Counted from the stretch's first letter, positions 25,419 to 34,576 are shown. The stretch: 64,000 nucleotides of DNA from Streptomyces sp. GSL17-111 (GCF_037911585.1 NZ_JBAJNS010000001.1:5615001-5679000); one strand, 5' to 3'. Made by a program: numbers and translations. Notes: generated from the sequence alone by a model not told the origin.

Positions 25419-25528
25419 CCCGCGCGCCGCCGCCCGGCGCCCCCGCCCCCGTGCCGTCCCACGCTGCGTTCTCCCACCCACCCACCCCGGGTGAGGTCCG
25501 GTCGGAACCTGACGCGAGACTGGGGGCC

Positions 25529-27169
25529 ATGAGCGAGCGCACCACGTCCGGCGACGAGCCCCGTACCGTCCTCCTGCGCGGCGGGGAGGTGTACAGCCCG
25601 GCCGATCCGTTCGCCACCGCGATGGTCACCGAGGGGGACCGGGTGGCCTGGGTCGGCTCCGAAGGCGCTGCCGACTCCTTCGCCGACGGTGTCGACGACG
25701 TCCTCGACCTGGAAGGCGCCCTGGTCACCCCCGCCTTCACCGACGCCCACGTGCACACGACGTCGACCGGCCTCGCCCTCACCGGGCTCGACCTCAGCGC
25801 CGCCGCCGACCTCGGTGACGCCCTCGCCCGCGTCCGTGCCCACGCGCGGGCCCGGCCGGGCGACCGCGTCCTGCTCGGCCACGGCTGGGACGCCACCGGC
25901 TGGCCCGAGCGGCGGCCGCCGTCCCGCGCGGAACTGGACGCGGCCGCCGGTGGGCGCCCCCTGTACCTCACCCGCATCGACGTCCACTCCGCGCTGGCCA
26001 CCACGGCGCTGCTGGAGGCCGTGCCCGGAGTGCGCGAGCTGGCCGGCTTCGCCGCCGACGGGCCGCTGACCGCCGCCGCCCACCACGCCGTCCGTGCCGC
26101 CGCGTACGCCTCCGTCACGCCCGCCCAGCGCGCCGAGGCGCAGCGGGCCACGCTGCGTCGCGCCGCCGAGCTGGGCGTCGGCTCGCTGCACGAGTGCGCC
26201 GGCCCGGACATCTCCAGCGCCGAGGACCTGACCGCGCTGCTCGCCCTGGCCGCCGACGAACCGGGCCCCCGGGTCTTCGGCTACTGGGCCGAAGCCGTCA
26301 CGAACGCGAAGGACGCGCGACGGGTGCGGGAGCTCGGGGCCGTGGGCGCCGCCGGGGACCTGTTCGCCGACGGATCGCTCGGCTCACACACCGCGCACCT
26401 GCACACCCCCTACGCCGACGCGCCGCACACCGGCACGGCCCACCTGGACGCGGCGGCCGTCGCGGCCCACGTGACCGCCTGCACCGAGGCCGGGCTCCAG
26501 GCCGGCTTCCACGCCATCGGTGACGCCGCCCTGACCGCCGTCACCGACGGCGTCCGCACCGCGGCGGCCCGACTGGGCACCGAACGGGTGCGCGCGCTGC
26601 GCCACCGGGTCGAGCACGCCGAGATGCTCACCCCCGGCCACATCGACGCCTTCGCCGAGCTGGCCCTCATCGCCTCCGTCCAGCCGGGCTTCGACGCCGC
26701 CTGGGGCGGGGAGGAGGGCATGTACGCCGAGCGGCTGGGCGCCGAGCGGGCCCGCACCCTCAACCCCTTCGCGGACCTGCTGCGCGCCGGGGTGCCGCTC
26801 GCCTTCGGCTCGGACAGCCCCGTCACGCCGCTCGGCCCCTGGGCCGCCGTGCGGGCCGCCACCTTCCACCGCACTCCCGGCCACCGCGTCTCCGCCCGCG
26901 CGGCCTTCACCGCGCACACGCGCGGCGGCTGGCGGGCCCTCGGCCGGGACGACGCCGGGGTCCTCGTGCCCGGGGCCCCGGCCGACTACGCGGTCTGGCG
27001 GGCCGGTGAGCTGCTCGTCCAGGCGCCCGACACCCGGGTGGCGAACTGGTCCACCGATCCGCGCTCCGGCACGCCGGGACTGCCGGACCTGACCCCCGGC
27101 GGTCAACTGCCCCTGTGCCTGCGGACGGTGGTGGGGGGACGCACGGTCCACGAGCGGCCGAACGAGTGA
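25529..27169 (+). CDS. Metal-dependent amidohydrolase (YtcJ-like)
   Basis: 546 residues. An N-terminal beta-sandwich is followed by a TIM barrel with metal ligands in TDAHVHTTS, FHAIGDAAL, HRVEHAEML and FGSDSPVTPL. This is the amidohydrolase_3 pattern of YtcJ-type exported or cytosolic amidases; no signal peptide is seen. The substrate is unknown. It follows the Lrp-type regulator, which could control it in response to an amino acid derivative. Confidence 0.85.
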   Translation: MSERTTSGDEPRTVLLRGGEVYSPADPFATAMVTEGDRVAWVGSEGAADSFADGVDDVLDLEGALVTPAFTDAHVHTTSTGLALTGLDLSAAADLGDALARVRAHARARPGDRVLLGHGWDATGWPERRPPSRAELDAAAGGRPLYLTRIDVHSALATTALLEAVPGVRELAGFAADGPLTAAAHHAVRAAAYASVTPAQRAEAQRATLRRAAELGVGSLHECAGPDISSAEDLTALLALAADEPGPRVFGYWAEAVTNAKDARRVRELGAVGAAGDLFADGSLGSHTAHLHTPYADAPHTGTAHLDAAAVAAHVTACTEAGLQAGFHAIGDAALTAVTDGVRTAAARLGTERVRALRHRVEHAEMLTPGHIDAFAELALIASVQPGFDAAWGGEEGMYAERLGAERARTLNPFADLLRAGVPLAFGSDSPVTPLGPWAAVRAATFHRTPGHRVSARAAFTAHTRGGWRALGRDDAGVLVPGAPADYAVWRAGELLVQAPDTRVANWSTDPRSGTPGLPDLTPGGQLPLCLRTVVGGRTVHERPNE

Positions 27170-27688
27170 TACCCGGGCGTGGTCGTACGGCCGAAAGTTG
27201 CGGCGTACGCGCGCCGCGGAACCGCCGAATTTCCGCCACTGACCTGCTGGTTCGACGACAGCACCGCGAGAAACGCAGGTCAAACGCCTGTTGACAGGCG
27301 GCTGTCACGGACGGGTAGGTTCGGCCGAGTCCACCACAGGACGTCCGGTCGGGGGTCCGCCCACGCAACCGCCTGGAGCCGTTGGGCCACGGGTGGTGCG
27401 TCGCACCGGCACACCACCACTGGGAGCCAGGTCCAGCGCCCGCGGTACGGGAGCGGAAGGTTTTTGTCCGACCGGCAGGTGTGACCCGGGTGGGGCCCGG
27501 ACGCTCAGTAGACAACGGCTCTCGGTCGATCCGCAGCCAGCGGGCCCGGGGTCGGCCCGAAGGGCGCCGGGCCCGATCCGCTGACGCGCGGACGGCGGCC
27601 CGCCCGTTCTCCTCCACCCGGCGCGCCCACGGCCCCGTGTGCCGATGTACGGTCACATCAGACCGCCCATCTGCAGGAAGGCGCCAGC
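27170..27688. other. 519-base intergenic region upstream of lnt
   Basis: No convincing gene is present. It contains a promoter with overlapping palindrome (27285-27321) and a wider inverted repeat: TGACCTGC (27240-27247) and GCAGGTCA (27275-27282). It implies a leader of about 360 bases before the lnt start. Nothing resembling a known riboswitch was recognised. Confidence 0.5.
27285..27321 (+). promoter_or_regulatory. Promoter with palindromic operator over the -35
   Basis: TTGACA (27291-27296), a 19-base spacer and TAGGTT (27316-27321) form a main-sigma promoter. The -35 is embedded in the perfect palindrome CGCCTG-TTGA-CAGGCG (27285-27300), so a protein bound there would block polymerase. 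Confidence 0.55.
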
Positions 27689-29440
27689 GTGGCACCGGGC
27701 TCCGACACCTCCGCCGAAGCGGCCCGCACCGGGCCCCACGCCGACGTGCCCGGCTCCGGTGGCGCGCGCGTGGAGGACCCGGCGCCGTCCCACGGCTCCG
27801 GGACGGGCGGCGGCGCCGCCGTGGCCGCACCGGGCCCGGCCCGGCACGGACCCCTCGGGCGGCTGCGCGGGCCGGGCCTGGCCGTGCTCAGCGGACTGGC
27901 GCTGGCCGCCGCCTTCCCCCCGGTCGACGCCTGGCCCCTCTCCCTGGCCGCCGTCGCCGCGCTGAGCCTCCTGACGCGCGGACGCACCGTGCGGCAGGGC
28001 GCCTGGACGGGGCTCCTCTTCGGCCTGGGCTTCTTCGTCGGCCTGCTGCAGTGGCTGCGCGTCATCGGCTGGGACACCGTGTTCGGTCTGTCCCTCCTGC
28101 AGGCGCTCTTCCTCGCCCTGCTCGGCGGCGGCCTCGCCGCGACGTCCCGGCTGCCGCTGTGGCCCCTGTGGGGAGCCTGTCTGTGGGTCGCCGAGGAGTG
28201 GGCGCGCGACCGCGTGCCGCTGGGCGGCTTCCCCTGGGGCCGGCTCGCCTTCGCCAACACCGGGTCGCCCTTCACGCCTTTGGCGGCGCTGGGCGGTGCC
28301 CCGCTCGTCACCTTCGCCGTCGCGCTGGCCGGCACCCTGTCGGCCGCCGCCGCCGTCGCCCTGTTGCGGTGGCGGCGCACCGCACGGCCGGAAGCCACCG
28401 GCGCCCGGGACACTCCGCGGCCCACCGGGCCGCCGCACCGCGCGCTGCGGCCCGCCGCCGCGGCGGCGGGGCTCGCCACGGCCGTCACCCTCGCCGGATA
28501 CGCCGTGCCGGTGCCGACCGACGCCGACGACCACGTGGACATCGCCGTCGTCCAGGGCGACGTACAGCAGCCGGGCATGGACTTCCTCGGCCGCCCGATG
28601 ATGATCCTGGAGAACCACGTCGAGCCCACCGTGGAGCTGGCCGAGGACGTCGCCGCCGGCCGCGTGGAGCGCCCCGACCTCGTCATCTGGCCGGAGAACG
28701 CCTCGGATCTCGACCCGTACCGCTACCCGGAGGCGTACGCCGCCATCGACCGGGCGGCGAAGGCCATCGGTGTCCCCATCCTCGTGGGCGCCCTCGTGGA
28801 CCACCCGACCCGGGAGGGCTACGTCGAGAACCAGGGCATCGTGTGGGACCCCGTCAGCGGCCCCGGCGACTCCTACACCAAGCAGCACCCCGTGCCGTTC
28901 GGCGAGTACGTGCCCTTCCGGGAGCAGCTCAGCAAGGTCATCAGCCGCCTGGAACGGGTGCCGCGCGACTTCTGGCCGGGGGACGAGCCCGGGGTCCTCC
29001 AGGTGGGCCCCGCGCGCCTGGGCGACGTCATCTGCTTCGAGGTGGCCTACGACGAGATCGTGCGCGACACCGTCCGGGCCGGGGCCCGCGCCCTGGTGAT
29101 CCAGACGAACAACGCGACCTACGGCAACACCGGCCAGCCCGAGCAGCAGCTCGCCATGTCCAGGCTGCGGGCCATCGAGCACGGCCGGGCCATCGTGACC
29201 GCCGCTCCGAGCGGCATCAGCGCCGTCGTCGCCCCCGACGGGACGGTCGAGCAGCGCACCGAGGAGTTCACGCAGGACGTGCTCACCGCGCGGCTGCCCC
29301 TGCGCGACGGCCTCACTCCCGCCGACCGCGTCGGCTCGGCGCCGGAGTGGAGTCTCGCTATGGTGGGCCTCCTCTCCTGGGCCGCCGCCATCCTCCACGG
29401 CCGCCGGAGCCGTACGGACGAGAAGGGGAACAGGCCGTGA
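27689..29440 (+). CDS. lnt: Apolipoprotein N-acyltransferase
   Basis: 583-residue membrane enzyme that transfers an acyl chain to the N-terminal Cys of lipoproteins. After a Gly/Pro-rich N-terminus there are about six to eight hydrophobic helices, then a nitrilase domain. Its Glu-Lys-Cys triad is visible as VIWPENASDLD (Glu), SYTKQHPVPFGEYVPF (Lys) and LGDVICFEVAYDE (Cys). A final helix (SLAMVGLLSWAAAIL) ends the protein. GTG 27689 follows AGGAAGG. The stop overlaps the ppm start (GTGA). In mycobacteria the same two activities occur on one polypeptide; here they are separate but coupled. Confidence 0.95.
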   Translation: MAPGSDTSAEAARTGPHADVPGSGGARVEDPAPSHGSGTGGGAAVAAPGPARHGPLGRLRGPGLAVLSGLALAAAFPPVDAWPLSLAAVAALSLLTRGRTVRQGAWTGLLFGLGFFVGLLQWLRVIGWDTVFGLSLLQALFLALLGGGLAATSRLPLWPLWGACLWVAEEWARDRVPLGGFPWGRLAFANTGSPFTPLAALGGAPLVTFAVALAGTLSAAAAVALLRWRRTARPEATGARDTPRPTGPPHRALRPAAAAAGLATAVTLAGYAVPVPTDADDHVDIAVVQGDVQQPGMDFLGRPMMILENHVEPTVELAEDVAAGRVERPDLVIWPENASDLDPYRYPEAYAAIDRAAKAIGVPILVGALVDHPTREGYVENQGIVWDPVSGPGDSYTKQHPVPFGEYVPFREQLSKVISRLERVPRDFWPGDEPGVLQVGPARLGDVICFEVAYDEIVRDTVRAGARALVIQTNNATYGNTGQPEQQLAMSRLRAIEHGRAIVTAAPSGISAVVAPDGTVEQRTEEFTQDVLTARLPLRDGLTPADRVGSAPEWSLAMVGLLSWAAAILHGRRSRTDEKGNRP

Positions 29441-30228
29441 CCGATCAGGAAGAGGTGCGCCGCTTCGCACCCCTCGGCACCGTCCTCGTGATCATCCCGA
29501 CCTACAACGAGGTCGAGAACCTCAGGTCCGTCGTGAGCCGTACCCGGACCGCCGTGCCCGACGCCCACGTGCTCGTCGCCGACGACAACAGCCCCGACGG
29601 CACCGGCAAGCTCGCCGACGAGCTCGCCGCCGAGGACGAGCGGGTGCGCGTCCTGCACCGGCGGGGCAAGGAGGGCCTCGGTGCCGCCTACCTGGCGGGC
29701 TTCGAGTGGGGCATGGAACACGGCTTCGACGTCCTCGTCGAGATGGACGCCGACGGCTCCCACCAGCCGGAGGAACTGCCCCGGCTGCTCACCGCGCTGC
29801 GCCACGCCGACCTGGTCCTCGGCTCCCGCTGGGTGCCCGGTGGGCGGGTGGTCAACTGGCCGGCCAGCCGCAGGTTCCTCTCGCGGGGCGGCAGCACGTA
29901 CTCGCGCATGGTCCTCGGCATCCCCGTCCGCGACGTCACCGGCGGCTTCCGGGCGTTCCGCGCGGACACCCTGCGCGGGCTGGGCATCGACGGCGTCGCC
30001 TCCCAGGGGTACTGCTTCCAGGTGGACCTGGCCCACCGGGCCGTGCGGGCGGGGTACCACGTCGTCGAGGTCCCGATCACCTTCGTGGAGCGGGAGCTGG
30101 GCGACAGCAAGATGAGCCGCGACATCGTGGTGGAGGCGCTGTGGCGGGTCACGGCGTGGGGTGTGCGGTCCCGGCTGACCCAGTTGGCCGGACGCAGGCA
30201 CACTGGAGACCATGACCAGCCGTCGTGA
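29437..30228 (+). CDS. ppm1: Polyprenol monophosphomannose synthase
   Basis: 263-residue GT2 family enzyme making polyprenyl-phosphate mannose from GDP-mannose, the donor for protein O-mannosylation and cell-envelope glycans. It shows VIIPTYNEVENLRSV at the N-terminus, the nucleotide-binding VADDNSPDGTG, and the metal site EMDADGSHQPEELP. There are no membrane helices, so it acts at the inner face with Lnt as likely partner. The GTG start overlaps the lnt stop by 4 bases. Confidence 0.95.
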   Translation: MTDQEEVRRFAPLGTVLVIIPTYNEVENLRSVVSRTRTAVPDAHVLVADDNSPDGTGKLADELAAEDERVRVLHRRGKEGLGAAYLAGFEWGMEHGFDVLVEMDADGSHQPEELPRLLTALRHADLVLGSRWVPGGRVVNWPASRRFLSRGGSTYSRMVLGIPVRDVTGGFRAFRADTLRGLGIDGVASQGYCFQVDLAHRAVRAGYHVVEVPITFVERELGDSKMSRDIVVEALWRVTAWGVRSRLTQLAGRRHTGDHDQPS

Positions 30229-30835
30229 CAGTCGTGACCCCAGCCGTTACGAGCCCCCCGGGCGGCGGCCCGGCGGCTCCCGGCCCTCGGGCCCGGACCG
30301 GCGCCGCTCCCGGCTGCGCACCTTCCTGCCGCTGACCGTGGCCCTGTGGGCCGTACTGGAGCTGTGGCTGCTGCTCCTGGTCGGGGACGCGGCGGGCGGC
30401 CTCACCGTCTTCCTGCTGCTGGTGGCCGGCTTCGTGCTCGGCTCCGTCGTCATCAAGCGGGCGGGCCGACGGGCGTGGAGCTCCCTGGCCGAGACCCTCC
30501 AGCAGCCCGGCGCCGCGCGGTCGGCGCAGTCACGCTCCGGGGGCGGCAACGCGCTGGCGATGCTCGGCGGCCTGCTGCTGATGCTCCCCGGCCTGCTGTC
30601 GGACGTGGCGGGGTTGCTCTGCGTCTTCCCGCCGACCGCCGAACTGCTGCGCCGCCGCACCGACCGCTGGCTGGACCGGCAGGCCGGGCGCTCGCGTCCC
30701 GGCACCCTGGGCGACGCGCTGCACCAGGCCCAGCGTGCGGGGGAGCAGGCCCGCATGCACCGCCCGGACGGCAAGGTCGTCCAGGGCGAGGTCATCACGC
30801 CCGACGAGCCGGACGACGACGGGCCGCGCCGCTGA
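30212..30835 (+). CDS. fxsA: FxsA family membrane protein
   Basis: 207 residues. The basic Arg/Pro-rich N-terminus is followed by the FxsA domain with helices at LTVALWAVLELWLLLLVGD and LTVFLLLVAGFVLG, and the motif LLLMLPGLLSDVAGLLCVFPPT. A charged tail ends the protein. E. coli FxsA modulates phage F exclusion; the actinobacterial role is unknown. The start lies 17 bases inside the ppm gene, so it belongs to the lnt-ppm-fxsA operon. Confidence 0.85.
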   Translation: MTSRRDSRDPSRYEPPGRRPGGSRPSGPDRRRSRLRTFLPLTVALWAVLELWLLLLVGDAAGGLTVFLLLVAGFVLGSVVIKRAGRRAWSSLAETLQQPGAARSAQSRSGGGNALAMLGGLLLMLPGLLSDVAGLLCVFPPTAELLRRRTDRWLDRQAGRSRPGTLGDALHQAQRAGEQARMHRPDGKVVQGEVITPDEPDDDGPRR

Positions 30836-30914
30836 CGGCGCTCGCGCGGCTCCCGCACCGGACGGGGACCTCCGCACCGGCGTGCAACGCGCACCCGGAC
30901 GTGGGCACACGACA

Positions 30915-30970
30915 ACGGCGCGGGAGCCTGGGCCGCCATCCGTGGATGACGCTCCAGGCCCCCGCGCCGT
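30915..30970. terminator. Shared bidirectional terminator fxsA/rbpA
   Basis: 17-bp arms (30915-30931 and 30954-30970) with a single mismatch and a 22-base loop lie midway between the convergent fxsA and rbpA stops, so it can end both transcripts. Confidence 0.7.
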
Positions 30971-31015
30971 CGAGAGGTGTCCGGCCGTCGGCCGTTCCGC
31001 CCGCCGCGGGCCCGC

Positions 31016-31390
31016 TTACGCGGACTTGCGGCTGTCGCGCGGATGCACCGCGATGTTCATCGCACCGGAACGCAGGACCGCCAGCCGCTCGGCCAGCACC
31101 TCCTCCAGTTCCTCACGGGTACGCCGCTCCATGAGCATGTCCCAGTGCGTCCTCGCCGGCTTGGTCTTCTTCTCTTCCGGGCCCTCGCCGTCGACCAGCA
31201 GGGCCTGAGAGCCGCATACCTTGCACTCCCACTCCGGCGGGATCTCCGCCTCGACCGAGAACGGCATCTCGAACCGATGTCCGTTCTGGCATGCGTACTC
31301 CACGGCCTGGCGCGGGGCCAGGTCGATGCCGCGGTCCGTCTCGTAGCTGGTCACCACGAGTCGCGTGCCGCGAAGAGCTCGCTCACTCAT
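31016..31390 (-). CDS. rbpA: RNA polymerase-binding protein RbpA
   Basis: 124 residues, matching actinobacterial RbpA (SCO1421 in S. coelicolor). The central core has the zinc cysteines in VEYACQNGHRF and WECKVCGSQALL, and the C-terminal sigma-interaction region reads THWDMLMERRTREELEEVLAERL. RbpA binds the main sigma factor and polymerase, stabilises the open complex and lowers rifampicin sensitivity. Transcription is probably from the sigma-R site at 31478-31451, as established for S. coelicolor rbpA. Confidence 0.97.
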   Translation of the reverse strand: MSERALRGTRLVVTSYETDRGIDLAPRQAVEYACQNGHRFEMPFSVEAEIPPEWECKVCGSQALLVDGEGPEEKKTKPARTHWDMLMERRTREELEEVLAERLAVLRSGAMNIAVHPRDSRKSA

Positions 31391-31450
31391 GAATCGTGCC
31401 TCCCGGGCTTGTCGCCCACAGGACAGGTGTCGCTGTCGTCGTCATCCGGT

Positions 31451-31478
31451 CAACGTCCGGTCGGCGGTGAAGATTCCC
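31451..31478 (-). promoter_or_regulatory. Sigma-R (disulfide stress) promoter of rbpA
   Basis: On the minus strand GGGAAT (31478-31473), exactly 18 bases, then GTTG (31454-31451). This is a perfect GGGAAT-N18-GTTG sigma-R site. It lies about 60 bases before the rbpA start and agrees with the known oxidative-stress control of this gene. Confidence 0.85.
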
Positions 31479-31646
31479 GTATCGGGACATGCGTCGCCCG
31501 TCGTGCCGCCCCTTGTTGTACCCGCCGGTGCCCGCTTTGTCACATCTGGGGATGGATGTCACCCGGTGTCCTTGTCCGCCGGACGCGCAGTAACGCTCCC
31601 TCCGGGCGGGCCGAAGGCGTACACTACCGCCCCCGCCGGGGACGGG

Positions 31647-33005
31647 CTAAATCCGGCCGGGGTCGGTGTTGCCCACGGCCGCCGCCGCCCGGCGCACCGG
31701 CACCCGCAGCAGCAGTACGAACCCGAGCACGAAGAAGACGACGAGCGAGATGATCGCGTCCCGGTAGCTGCCGGTGAGCTGGTACGTCAGCCCGAAGACC
31801 AGCGGCCCCAGCCAGCTCGTGCCCCGGTCGCTCACCTCGTACAGGGAGAAGTACTCCGCCTCCTTGCCGCGCGGTACGAGCTGGGCGAACAGCGACCGCG
31901 ACAGGGCCTGCGTCCCGCCCAGCACCATGCCGATCGCGGCGGCCAGCACGAAGAACCACAGCGGTTCCCCCGAGGGCAGGAAGTAGCCGGCGGCGACCGT
32001 CCCCGTCCACGCCACCAGAGAACCCAGGATCGTCCGTTTCGCCCCGTAGCGCTCCGCCAGACGGCCCAGGCCGAGAGCGCCGAAGATCGCCAGGACCTGC
32101 ACCAGCAGGATCGCCCCGATCAGGGACTCCTGCTCCATCCCCAGCTCCTCCGAACCGAACACGGACGCCTGCGTGATCACCGTCTGCACGCCGTCGTTGT
32201 ACAGCAGGTAGGCCAGCAGGAACATCAGCGTCAGCGGGTAGCGGCGCAGCTCCCGCAGCGTCTGCCCGAGCTGCCGGAACCCGCCGCCGAGCGACAGCCG
32301 CTCCCCGCGCACCGTCCCCGGGCGCTCCCGCAGCCGCCGCAGCGGCACCAGGGTGAACACCGCCCACCACAGCCCGGCCGAGGCCAGGCAGATCCGCACG
32401 GCCGTGCCCTCCTCGACCCCCAGGGACTCGTGGCCCAGGAAGAGCGCGAGGTTCGCCACCAGGACCAGCGAGCCGGCCCCGTAGCCGAAGGCCCACCCCC
32501 GCGACGACACCGCGTCCCGCTCGTGCGGTTCGGCGATCTGCGGCAGGTAGGCGTTGTAGACGACGATCGACGCGGCGTAGGCCACGTTCGCCAGGATCAG
32601 CAGCAGGCCGCCGAGCAGGTAGCGGTCGCCGTCCAGGAAGAACATGCCCGTCGTGGCCGCCGCCCCCGTGTAGGCGAAGACGCCCAGCAGCGGCTTCTTG
32701 CGCCCCGTGCGGTCGGCCAGGGCGCCGACCACGGGCATCACCAGAACGGACAGCAGCACCGACGCGGAGATCACGTAGGCGAAGTAGGAGCCGTCGCGCA
32801 CCGGGATGCCGAGCGGGTGGATGTAGCCCTCCGCGTCCGCCGCGGCCTCGGCGATCTCGGTGAGGTACGGGCCGAGGAACACGGTCAGCACGCTGGTCTG
32901 GAAGACCGAGTTGGCCCAGTCGTACCAGTACCAGCCGCGCTGCTCCCTGCGCCTGCTCCCCGCGTCGTCCGAGCCCGCCGGCTCGGTCACGACCTTGGCG
33001 TCCAC
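31647..33005 (-). CDS. MFS transporter of the UMF1/Atg22-like type
   Basis: 452 residues with about twelve hydrophobic helices. The N-terminal WYWYDWANSVFQTSVLTVFLGPY segment (cited by WYDWANS and FLGPYLTEIA) and the loop ADRTGRKKPLL are typical of UMF1 family transporters, as is GGTQALSRSLFAQLVPRGKEAEYFSLYE (cited by GGTQALSRS). GTG 33005 is chosen because GAGGGGG lies 6 bases upstream. The substrate is unknown. The next upstream gene on the same strand is GDPD, 52 bases away. Confidence 0.85.
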   Translation of the reverse strand: MDAKVVTEPAGSDDAGSRRREQRGWYWYDWANSVFQTSVLTVFLGPYLTEIAEAAADAEGYIHPLGIPVRDGSYFAYVISASVLLSVLVMPVVGALADRTGRKKPLLGVFAYTGAAATTGMFFLDGDRYLLGGLLLILANVAYAASIVVYNAYLPQIAEPHERDAVSSRGWAFGYGAGSLVLVANLALFLGHESLGVEEGTAVRICLASAGLWWAVFTLVPLRRLRERPGTVRGERLSLGGGFRQLGQTLRELRRYPLTLMFLLAYLLYNDGVQTVITQASVFGSEELGMEQESLIGAILLVQVLAIFGALGLGRLAERYGAKRTILGSLVAWTGTVAAGYFLPSGEPLWFFVLAAAIGMVLGGTQALSRSLFAQLVPRGKEAEYFSLYEVSDRGTSWLGPLVFGLTYQLTGSYRDAIISLVVFFVLGFVLLLRVPVRRAAAAVGNTDPGRI

Positions 33006-33057
33006 CTGTGTCCCCCTCGTTCCCGCCGCGCGGAGCGTCCGCACGCACCGGTGGTGC

Positions 33058-33825
33058 TCACGCCGACCAGGCGCCGCGTTCCTCCAGCACCTCGCGCAAC
33101 AGCGCCACGTGGTCGGTCATGATGCCATCCACCCCCAGATCGAGCAGCGCCCGCATGGCGTCCGCCTCGTTGACCGTCCAGACGTGCACCTGGAGCCCGA
33201 GCCGGTGCGCACACCGGACGAAGGCCCGGTCGACGACCGGTATCCCCGCCTGCCGCACCGGCACCTGCGCCGCCCGCGCGCCCGCGCGCGGGCGCGCGGG
33301 CAGCCCCCACGAACGCAGCCGCAGGGCCACGACGCCGCGCGTGCCCAGCGACGTGGCGAGCCGGCTGCCCGCCAGCGCCTGTGCCCGGGCCACCCGGCGC
33401 TCGTCGAAGGAGCCCAGGCACACCCGCCCCCAGGCGTCCTGCTCCTCCAGGACGCGTAGCAGGGGCAGCAGCGCCCCCTCCGCCTTGACGTCGACGTTCC
33501 ACCGGGTGCCGGGGAACGCCCGCAGCAGGTCCGCGAAGAGCGGGACGGGCTCCCGTCCGCCCACGCGCGCCCGCGCCACCTCCGACCACGGGAGGTCGGC
33601 GATCGCGCCCCGGGCGTCGGTCACCCGGTCCAGCGTCGGGTCGTGGAAGGCCACCAGCCGCCCGTCGGCCGTGACGTGCACGTCCGTCTCCAGGTACCGG
33701 TAGCCGAGGTCCACGGCACGGCGGAACGCCCGTTCGGTGTTCTCCAGGCCCTCGGCCACGCCGCCCCGGTGGGCGAACGCGAAGGGGCGGGGATGGTCGA
33801 AGTAGGGATGGGCCGCAGTCGTCAC
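33058..33825 (-). CDS. glpQ: Glycerophosphodiester phosphodiesterase
   Basis: 255-residue cytosolic GDPD without signal peptide. It hydrolyses glycerophosphodiesters to glycerol 3-phosphate and an alcohol. The catalytic motif is complete: AHRGGVAEGLENT at the N-terminus, LETDVHVTADGRLVAFHDPT, and DVKAEG for the metal site. A C-terminal VHVWTVNEADAMRALLDLGVDGIMTD closes the TIM barrel. It is probably cotranscribed with the MFS gene and may serve lipid turnover. Confidence 0.9.
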   Translation of the reverse strand: MTTAAHPYFDHPRPFAFAHRGGVAEGLENTERAFRRAVDLGYRYLETDVHVTADGRLVAFHDPTLDRVTDARGAIADLPWSEVARARVGGREPVPLFADLLRAFPGTRWNVDVKAEGALLPLLRVLEEQDAWGRVCLGSFDERRVARAQALAGSRLATSLGTRGVVALRLRSWGLPARPRAGARAAQVPVRQAGIPVVDRAFVRCAHRLGLQVHVWTVNEADAMRALLDLGVDGIMTDHVALLREVLEERGAWSA

Positions 33826-33871
33826 CGCCGCAGTATCGCGTGCCGCCGCCGACCCGTCCGCTTCGGCACCC

Positions 33872-34546
33872 CTACCGGACGTCCGGCGTCGCCGGGGCCG
33901 TCGGAACGTCCGGGGAGGCGGGCGGTCCCGGCGGCGGCCCGTCCAGCGAGAAGACCCGCAGGAACCGCTGCGCCAGGGGGCCGATGGCCAGCGCGTACAG
34001 CGCCGTGCCCGCCCCCACGCCCCCGCCGAGGAGGTAGCCGCTGACCAGGACGACCACCTCGATGCCCGTGCGCGCCACCCGTACGGAGACGCCGGTGCGT
34101 CGGTGCAGCCCCGTCATCAGCCCGTCCCGGGGCCCGGCACCGAACCGGGCCGCGATGTACAGGCCCGTCGCCACCCCGTTGAGCACGATGCCGGACAGCA
34201 GCAGCGGCCACCGCACCGCGAGGGCTTCCCACTGCGGCATCAGCAGCAGTGTGCCGTCCAGCGAGAGGCCGACCAGAATGACGTTGGAGACCGTCCCGAG
34301 TCCGGGCCTCTCCCGCAGGGGCAGCCACAGCAGCAGGACCAGCGCACCCGTGAGCACGGAGACGATCCCGATGGAGAGCCCCACCCGCTCGGACAGGCCC
34401 TGGTGGAAGACCTCCCACGGGCTGAGGCCCAGCTCCGCGCGCACCATGAGGCCCGCGCTGGCGCCGTAGAGCAGGAGCCCCGCGTACAACTGCACCACGC
34501 GGCGTCCCAGCCGTCGTTCCCCGCCCCGCGTCCCCGTTGCCGCCAC
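33872..34546 (-). CDS. YczE/YyaS/YitT family membrane protein
   Basis: 224 residues with about five hydrophobic helices: VVQLYAGLLLYGASAGLMV, IGIVSVLTGALVLLLWLPL, VSNVILVGLSLDGTLLL, WPLLLSGIVLNGVATGLYI, and VVVLVSGYLLGGGVG. The loop RFGAGPRDGLMTGL is characteristic. GTG 34546 has GGAGG 7 bases upstream. It is divergent from a MocR-type regulator, the arrangement described for YczR/YczE pairs in which the regulator controls the membrane protein. The transported molecule is unknown. Confidence 0.8.
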   Translation of the reverse strand: MAATGTRGGERRLGRRVVQLYAGLLLYGASAGLMVRAELGLSPWEVFHQGLSERVGLSIGIVSVLTGALVLLLWLPLRERPGLGTVSNVILVGLSLDGTLLLMPQWEALAVRWPLLLSGIVLNGVATGLYIAARFGAGPRDGLMTGLHRRTGVSVRVARTGIEVVVLVSGYLLGGGVGAGTALYALAIGPLAQRFLRVFSLDGPPPGPPASPDVPTAPATPDVR

Positions 34547-34576
34547 TGATGGCCCTCCCTGCACTGATCGGCGAAT

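Noticed and set aside
27169..27175. GGGTAT on the minus strand as a sigma-B -10
   Set aside because: No GNNT was found 14 to 16 bases upstream, and the transcript would run antisense into the amidohydrolase gene.
31513..31520. GGGTAC on the minus strand upstream of rbpA as a second, sigma-B-type promoter
   Set aside because: No GNNT at the required distance; the sigma-R site nearby explains the gene.
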